64,000 nucleotides of DNA from Aricia agestis (Eukaryota; Arthropoda; Insecta; Lepidoptera; Lycaenidae). The translations under genes were made by a program, and so were the position numbers. Below, in pieces: positions 57,865 to 64,000 of the stretch. How positions within the stretch are numbered: the stretch's first letter is position 1; the number at the start of each line of letters is the position of its first letter. The notes below the pieces were generated by a model that saw only the letters and a list, made by a program, of their open reading frames with translations, had not been told where the DNA came from and did no database searches. The stretch lies in assembly GCF_905147365.1 (NCBI RefSeq), contig NC_056415.1:10744001-10808000 (forward strand), given 5' to 3'.

Positions 57865-57875
57865 ATAATAAGACA

Positions 57876-60797
57876 ATGGAGGACATCTCTTGCGGAAATA
57901 AATTTAGTATTGAAAATCCTACCAATAATTTGTTAGACTCAAATATATTAAGTAAGAATAAATGTAATTTGATTAATCTGGTGCATCAAAATTTACAAGG
58001 TATGGTAGGTAAAGAACTTGAAATTGAGTTATTTTTAAAGGAATTTAACATTGATATTATTTGTATATCTGAACACTGGTTCAGACAATATGAACTCACT
58101 TTCAATTTCAATAACCACCAGATAGCTAGTTCGTTCAGTAGAGAAAATGCCATTAGAGGCGGCTCTTTAATATTAATTAGAAATAATTTAAAATTTAAGG
58201 AACGTAAAGATATTGTGAGTCTCTCTATTGAACGAACAATTGAAGTAGCTTGCATAGAGCTAAGTCATCTTATTATTGTGGGTGTATACAGGCCTCCTTC
58301 AGGGTTATTTGATACCTTTGAACAAACTATGGAACAAATACTGTCAAAAATATGTGCATCTAACAAAAGGGTTATTATATGTGGAGACTTTAATATTAAT
58401 TTATTGGATTTAAATTCCACAACTGTTAGATTCACATCTTTATTTAAATCATATAACCTTTGCAATTTGTTTCATGAACCTACAAGAGTCTGTGAGACCA
58501 CAGCTACTTGTATTGATAACATATTTACAAATCTCATTCCCGATAAAAAAGAAATAATTAATAAGTTAAGCTCTGATCACTGTGGACAGTTAGCATCATT
58601 TAATGTCAATTGCGATAATAACGTAAAGGATAATCTTGTGTTTGTTCCTGTGACTACAAAACGTATTGAGCAATTTAGAAGTAAATTAAATTCAAATATT
58701 CAGTCATTGGGTAGATCAAATAGCTCAGATGAAGCTTTTAATAATTTGTTTAAGGTAATAAGAACACAATTTAATACAGTATTTACTTCTAAAACAGTTA
58801 GAAACGATAATAAAAAAACCAGATTTATTGAATGGGCAACTAAAGGAATTAAAATAAGTAGGCAAAGATTATATGAATTATATGATGAGAGGTGTAGCAA
58901 CAGTAGTGAATCATTTAAAGCATATGTTAAAAATTATTCTAAAACCTTCAGAAAAGTTTGTAAAGCTGCTAAGGCTCTATATATCAAAAATAAAATTAAA
59001 AATTCTAAAAATAAAATCAAAACTACATGGAAGGTTATATCTGGTGAGACTGGAAACGTCACCTGTCGTAACACTGATTTTGAATTATACTTTGAAAATA
59101 AAAAGATTACAAATAATCTCGAAGTTGCGACGGTTTTTGAAAAGTTTTTTGCTGACATTCCGGTCTCAACTACAAAAAATCTAAATTCCTCACCAGAAGC
59201 TGCTGAAAAGCTACTCAGAGACAATGTAAAGGAATGTGATGTCAATTTCAAGTTTAGGGAAATTAGCCCTAGAGATATTATTGATACCTTTAAATTGTTG
59301 AATATTAAAAATACTACTGATCTCTGGGGCATGTCTACAAAAATTATTAAATCGATAATTGACATCATAGCTCCTCATCTGGCAATAATTTTCAATGACT
59401 GCATTAAGAGTGGTGTTTTTCCTGACTTAATGAAGCACAGTAAGGTCGTACCTTTATTTAAAGCGGGAATTAAATCAGATCCGACTAATTACCGGCCTAT
59501 TTCGATTTTACCGACTCTTAGTAAAATATTTGAAAAAATAATTTTACAGCAATTACTGTTACATTTTAATTTAAATAATTTATTACACAATAACCAATAC
59601 GGTTTTACTAAGGGTCGTTCCACAACGGATGCTGGTATAGGTCTTCTTTGTAGCATATTTGAAGCTTGGGAGGAGTCACAGGATGCCTTAGGTATTTTTT
59701 GTGACCTCTCTAAGGCATTTGACTGTGTCGAGCATGCTACTTTAGTCAAAAAATTGCACCACTATGGCATAAGGGACTCAGCACTCAGCCTTTTGACTTC
59801 TTACCTCAAAAATAGGACTCAAAGGGTTGAAGTTAATAGTAAAAGATCCAATGGGACCAAAATAGAATTAGGTGTACCACAGGGATCCATTTTAGGACCA
59901 TTTCTTTTTCTCATCTACATTAATGACTTACCTTATCTAGTTAAGGATAATGAGATAGTACTTTTTGCTGATGACACTTCACTTATTTTTAAAGTGAAGC
60001 GACGGTAGTCAAATTACGACGAGGTAAATAGTGCTCTCTCAAAAATAGTACATTGGTTTAATGTTAATAACTTACTTTTAAACTCTAAGAAAACCAAATG
60101 TTTAAAATTTACTTTGCCCAATGTTAGGCAAGTTCAAACCAATTTACTATTAAATGATGAGAAAATGAATTTGGTGGACTCCACTGTATTCTTAGGCATT
60201 ACATTAGATAGTAAATTACAGTGGGGTCCTCATATTGCTAATCTTGCAGGTAAGCTCAGTTCTGCAGCATATGCAGTCAGAAAAATTAGGGAAATTTCTG
60301 ATGAAGACACGGCAAGACTAGTTTATTTTAGTTATTTTCACAGTAGAATGTCTTATGGTATCTTTTTATGGGGAAACGCTGCCGACATCAATACAATTTT
60401 TGTGCTGCAGAAGCGAGCTATACGCTCAATTTATAAAATGTCAGCTTTTGAATCTCTGAGAGAAAAGTTTAAAGAAATTGGTATTCTAACTGTTGCTTCT
60501 CAATACATTTTGGATAATGTATTGTATGTTAGAAAGAATTTAACTAAATTTAAAACTAAAAGTGATAGTCACGGTAGAAACACTAGAAATAGGCACAAGC
60601 TGGAAATACCAGTGATCAGACTTAGCAAAATAAGTAAATCTTTTAAAGGTCAATGTATACGCCTTTACAATAAAATCCCGGAAAACGTTCAAAATCTATC
60701 AATTAATAAATTTAAAAAAGTAATTAAAGAACGTTTGTGTGCCAAAGCCTACTATACGGTCAAAGATTTCCTAAACGATAGCACATCTTGGGAGTAG
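57876..60797 (+). pseudogene. LINE ORF2: endonuclease and reverse transcriptase, one premature stop
   Basis: Opens at 57876 and runs 710 codons to TAG at 60006-60008. The same frame continues to the family stop at 60797, so one nonsense codon is the only break seen (sister copies have CAG there). The APE-type endonuclease is at residues 35-245: HQN (39), SEHW (E66), VYRPPSG (138), GDFN (170-173), CIDNIF and SSDHC (233). A linker follows. The reverse transcriptase starts at about 515: NYRPISILP, FTKGRSTTDA, FCDLSKAFD (609), GVPQGSILGP (666) and FADD (697-700). The premature stop cuts off the C-terminal region (WGPHIANLAGKL, LLWGNAADINTIFV-like), so the copy is probably inactive. It nicks DNA and reverse transcribes by family knowledge. 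Confidence 0.9.
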
Positions 60798-61086
60798 GAT
60801 GGCTGCTTGCAAGGCTGCTTCTACATTTATTATATGTGACTTACAATTGTGTATTCATATTGTATAGATTAAGTTATTTACATTGTAAATTTTATTTTTT
60901 TAAAAGACAAATTTTCCACTTTTTTACTAAAAAGTGGCCCCGTGCGAGTTTCTTACGCCGGTTCTTCTCGCCGGGTTAGTTCCCGAACCGGTGGTAGGCA
61001 ACATGTAGTTCAACATTCTGAAAATATTTGATTCAAATTTATTCAGAAATAAAACAATTTTTTATTTTTATTTTTTTTATTTTTTA

Positions 61087-62384
61087 TATATGGGTAGTGC
61101 AGCGAAGGGCAAAGGGCATATTATAATATCTACTAGTTATAAGCCGAGCTTTGTGAGACTTGACTGACTGATAATAACACATCTACATATAAATAAAAAA
61201 TTACTTCGTTAAAGCACAAATCAATAGACGTGATAGTTTTTCCGTAAAGTGTACCACAAAATGTAAAGATTGTGGGATATTAGTACTAGGGCTGGCTTCG
61301 CTCGCCCTGACTAGTGCGTTAAATTATCGTGAAAATTAAGCCATACTAAAATAGTATGTTATTGGAGTGTGGCTTGATTTTGGCGTTAAAGAAATAAATT
61401 ATGATTATTTTGCGACGTATTTACCTCTTTCATAGATAATATTCGCTGCCCTACTCTCGTCATTTTCCATTAAACTTAGGCAGCTTTCTAAGTTTTAACC
61501 CTTGTGTCTCGACCAGTTTCAGTCTCTGGGGAACCAAAGCAACTTAGAGGACATTGTGACATAACTTTTATCTATTGGCAGGTCTTAAAATATATGGATT
61601 ATAATATTTTCAAAAAACAACTTTTGCATCATTTTCAGTAATTTGTTATGACTCTTTCAATTTTAACTTACAACTTATTACAGTAGGCTTGCTTAGCGCT
61701 GATTGTAAAGCTTTGGGCTCAAATAGTATATAATATGCAACGATATTACCAGGTAGTCAATTTATTCTGCCGTATATAAAGCGCATTTTCATGGGTTGTT
61801 GGCCAAAAATATAGGTTCGCCAGTCGGATTTTAAAGCTTTCACAAATTCGAGCGCACGCGGTCTCATATGAATAAACTCATGTTATTTTCATGTAATAAA
61901 ACCGATTACAATTTTTGTATTTGCGATTTTAGGAAATATTTTTAAATGCTGCTACTTTATTTCAAGATTTAGTTTGTCAGAATTTAAAAAAAAAAATGTG
62001 TTGGATTATTTAATATACTTAACAGATTTTCTCCAAATTTATCGATAGTGAAATCGAAACAACCATTTATTTAAATCAGTATTCAGTATCGAACTAAGAA
62101 TTTACTTTATATGATGCAGTTTTAGAATAAACTCGTATTTTACTAAACTGAATTAAAATAAAATTCATTACAAAGAATCAAAGAAAGCGAAAGGAATTAC
62201 TCGGGAAACCGATTGTAGATTTAATGTTTCCCCTCACATTTGTGCTGTCTATTTTTATCGCGATCAAATTTACTTACCAAGCTCGTACCTACTGAAATAT
62301 TCTGAGGGGTCAGCTATTTTACTGATCGATTCACTAATAAATATTTAAACACGTTAAATACGAGTGTATCACCATAAGTACGTA
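61087..62384. other. No gene recognised
   Basis: AT-rich. A hairpin-like stretch ACTAGGGCTGGCTTCGCTCG with GCCCTGACTAG lies at 61284-61316 and could be a degraded Helitron end, but no matching body was identified. Confidence 0.4.
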
Positions 62385-63312
62385 AATGCTTTGCGTTAAC
62401 ATATCAAGCGAAGTCCAGTTGCGATACCATATAGAGCAGTGATCCCCAACCTTTTTTTCATACGGGCCACAAACATGTTTTGGTCTAGGTGTCGCAGGCC
62501 GCAACAAAAATTTTTTAGGGTTAAAAATAGCATTCTTCAAAATTAACGATTTAAGTGGGAAAAATTTAACGACTATCACGTACACTTTACGTTATTTTGT
62601 CGGTGGGCGTGAATTCCAAAATTGTTTAACATCACGCGGGCCACAAATACGGTCCTGGCGGGCCGCAGGTTGGGGATAGCGGATCTAGAGGGTAAGGCCA
62701 AGTTAGCCTCGAAGAAGCTTGGTGTTCTTAACAGAGCGAGACAGTATTTCAGTCCGGACCAACGACTATAACTCTACAAGGCGCAGTTTCGGCCTCATAT
62801 GGAATACTCTTGTCATCTCTGGGCAGGGGGGCCAATTACCAACTGCTCCCTCTGGATCGTATCCAACGAAGAGCCGCTCGAATTGTTGACTGCCATAGTG
62901 TTTCAAACAGCTTGGGCCCCTTGGAATTACGCCGAGATGTAGCTTCACTCTGCATCCTCTATCGGTTGTATCACGGGGAGTGCTCTGAGGAATTGTTCGG
63001 AATCATACCACCTGCAACTTTTCGCCATCGCCCCACTCGAAAAACATACCACACCTTGATGAGTGGCAGTCTTCCACAGTGCGTTTTTCGCGTAACTTTC
63101 TGCCGCGCACTGTAAAACTCTGGAACGAACTGTCACCAGCAGTATTTCCGGACCTATACTTACGACCTGCACACCTTCAAGAAGAGAGCGTATTCCTTCT
63201 TAAAAGGCCGGCAACGCACCTGCAGCTCTTCTGATGTTGCGAGTGTCCATGGGCGACGGTAGTTGCTTTCCATCAGGTGACCCGTTAGCTCGTACGTATT
63301 ATTTCATAAAAA
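62385..63312 (+). pseudogene. LINE family 2 fragment split by a hAT-like MITE
   Basis: Matches the LINE at 8521-9173 from its first bases (GCGTTAACATATCAAGCG) but carries about 250 bp of foreign DNA at 62437-62682. ORF2 C-terminus: LDRIQRRAARIVDC, then LELRRDVASLCILYRLYHG, then FGIIPPATFRHRPTRKTYH. About seven bases missing after this point, compared with copies A and B, shift the frame. Upstream of the frameshift this copy is better preserved than A and B, which lack four bases after CTGGATC. The tail is GGCCGGCAACGCACCTGC and CCATCAGGTGACCCG, with a short A run to 63312. Confidence 0.84.
62437..62682 (+). mobile_element. hAT-type MITE with 8-bp target duplication
   Basis: Left end CAGTGATCCCCAACC and right end GGTTGGGGATAGCGG are imperfect inverted repeats of hAT form. 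Subterminal CGGGCCAC and GCGGGCC blocks are also inverted. Flanks ATATAGAG (62429-62436) and ATCTAGAG (62683-62690) agree at seven of eight bases, and the uninterrupted LINE copies at 8.5 and 23.4 kb read across the site. The minus frame at 62334-62585 is not a gene. Confidence 0.85.
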
Positions 63313-63596
63313 ATAGTAGTTGCAACGCTTCGAGTACAGTAAGACAAACATTTAATATAATTTCAAACGTTATGGAACTAAACAACATAAATATTTCAAC
63401 GTGGAATAAGCGGATAATGCAAAGCTTCATTTCAAGTTCCGCAACATAAAAATGCTTCAGGGAGATTTGGACCATAAAAACGTATCAACAGAACGATTGT
63501 GGTTAGAGCTGCTCTGCCAGGTCGGAATGCCAATGTTCAGATTCCGTAATAAAACTATATCGTAGGCTTTTGGTGGATAAAACTTTGTTTGTATAA
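63313..63596. other. No feature recognised
   Basis: Non-coding sequence between the LINE and the GC-rich repeat. Confidence 0.4.
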
Positions 63597-64000
63597 AGGA
63601 GTGAGCACACTGAGACGGGCCGTGCCGGGGCTCAGCGTGCCGGGGCGCATCGCAAAAATCCGCCTCCATACAATTTGTATGGAAGTGGATGCGCGTATCG
63701 CACACTGTGCCTGGGCGCATCGGCGCGGATTTTTGCTCCGCGGATTTCCGTAATGCGACACGGCCCGACAAAACTCGCTACGCCCCGGCAAGACCCGCTG
63801 CGCCCCGGCAAGCCTCGGCTCAAAATCCGTCAATGCGTTGCGCGCCGACCCGCCCCGGCACGCCCCGGCACAGTGAGCGTTAAAATCCGTCAATGCGATG
63901 CGACCCGACCCGGGAATAGTGTGCTATAACTCATTTTGCGCTGCGCTGCGCCCCGACCTGCTCCGGCACGCCCTGGCACGCGCCGACAAAGTGTGCGCGA
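63597..64000 (+). repeat. GC-rich degenerate repeat, probable large MITE, cut by window end
   Basis: CCCCGGCACG/CGTGCCGGGGC motifs recur in both orientations. AAAATCCGTCAATGCG occurs twice (63821 and 63881), and the complementary CGCATCGCAAAAATCCGCC lies at 63646. CCATACAATTTGTATGG (63664-63680) is a palindrome. The start GAGTGAGCACACTG (63599) and later AGTGTGCTATAACTCA (63908) look like inverted ends. Open frames in all directions come from GC richness and lack of stops. Confidence 0.65.

Larger units (their letters stand above)
56270..61086 (+). mobile_element. Near-complete LINE, family 1 (jockey/CR1 group)
   Basis: ORF1, ORF2, 3' UTR and a TTTTTATTTTTATTTTTT tail are collinear. The 3' UTR keeps TTCTTACGCCGGTTCTTCTC and CCCGAACCGGTGG, which can pair through CCGGTTC/GAACCGG as a stem-loop. 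The same feature is in the copies at 4.7, 19.6 and 55.0 kb. The clade is judged from motif style only; the left limit is approximate. Confidence 0.85.

Noticed and set aside
60114..60797. Independent 227-codon gene
   Set aside because: It is the continuation of LINE ORF2 in the same frame after the premature TAG at 60006.
63555..63929. Several arginine- and proline-rich frames on both strands
   Set aside because: Explained by the GC-rich repeat with few stop codons; no frame is favoured.

Overview
The window is eukaryotic nuclear DNA from an insect, most likely a moth or butterfly. It is AT-rich and intron-like, with no bacterial-style gene order. It holds many repeat types I associate with Lepidoptera: tRNA-derived SINEs, Helitrons ending in CTAG, palindromic MITEs, a cecropia-type mariner and jockey/CR1-group LINEs. 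The order assignment rests on my recognition of these families, not on a database search.

Layout. Positions 1-29865 are two head-to-tail copies of one ~14-15 kb unit. Copy A runs from 1 (probably from before the window) to 13845, and copy B from about 14869 to 29865. The first ~11.07 kb of the two copies is almost identical. The next ~2 kb is clearly diverged and carries copy-specific insertions: a MITE in A (12310-12440) and a 1.3 kb LINE tail in B (about 26768-28066). The last ~0.75 kb is again close. The copies are separated by a truncated SINE, a long TA microsatellite, and a Penelope-like fragment with a hammerhead-ribozyme-like core (13846-14868).

From 29866 to about 46.2 kb is a field of nested and fragmentary non-autonomous elements: Helitrons (mostly minus strand), several fold-back MITEs, and copies of a SINE whose 3' end matches a LINE tail also present in the window. 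From 47.97 to 51.91 kb is the only credible trace of a host gene: two GC-rich, splice-phase-compatible candidate coding exons of unknown product on the plus strand.

From 52.4 to 61.1 kb are a MITE, a SINE and two direct copies of one LINE family. The first is 5' truncated and frameshifted (52990-55182). The second is nearly complete (ORF1 56290-57864, ORF2 57876-60797) with one premature TAG. Two older fragments of the same family sit in copies A and B. From 62.4 kb to the end are a second LINE family, itself split by a hAT-type MITE, and a GC-rich degenerate repeat.

I found no complete host gene, rRNA, functional tRNA, CRISPR array or operon. The window is mainly a record of transposition, segmental duplication and palindrome turnover.
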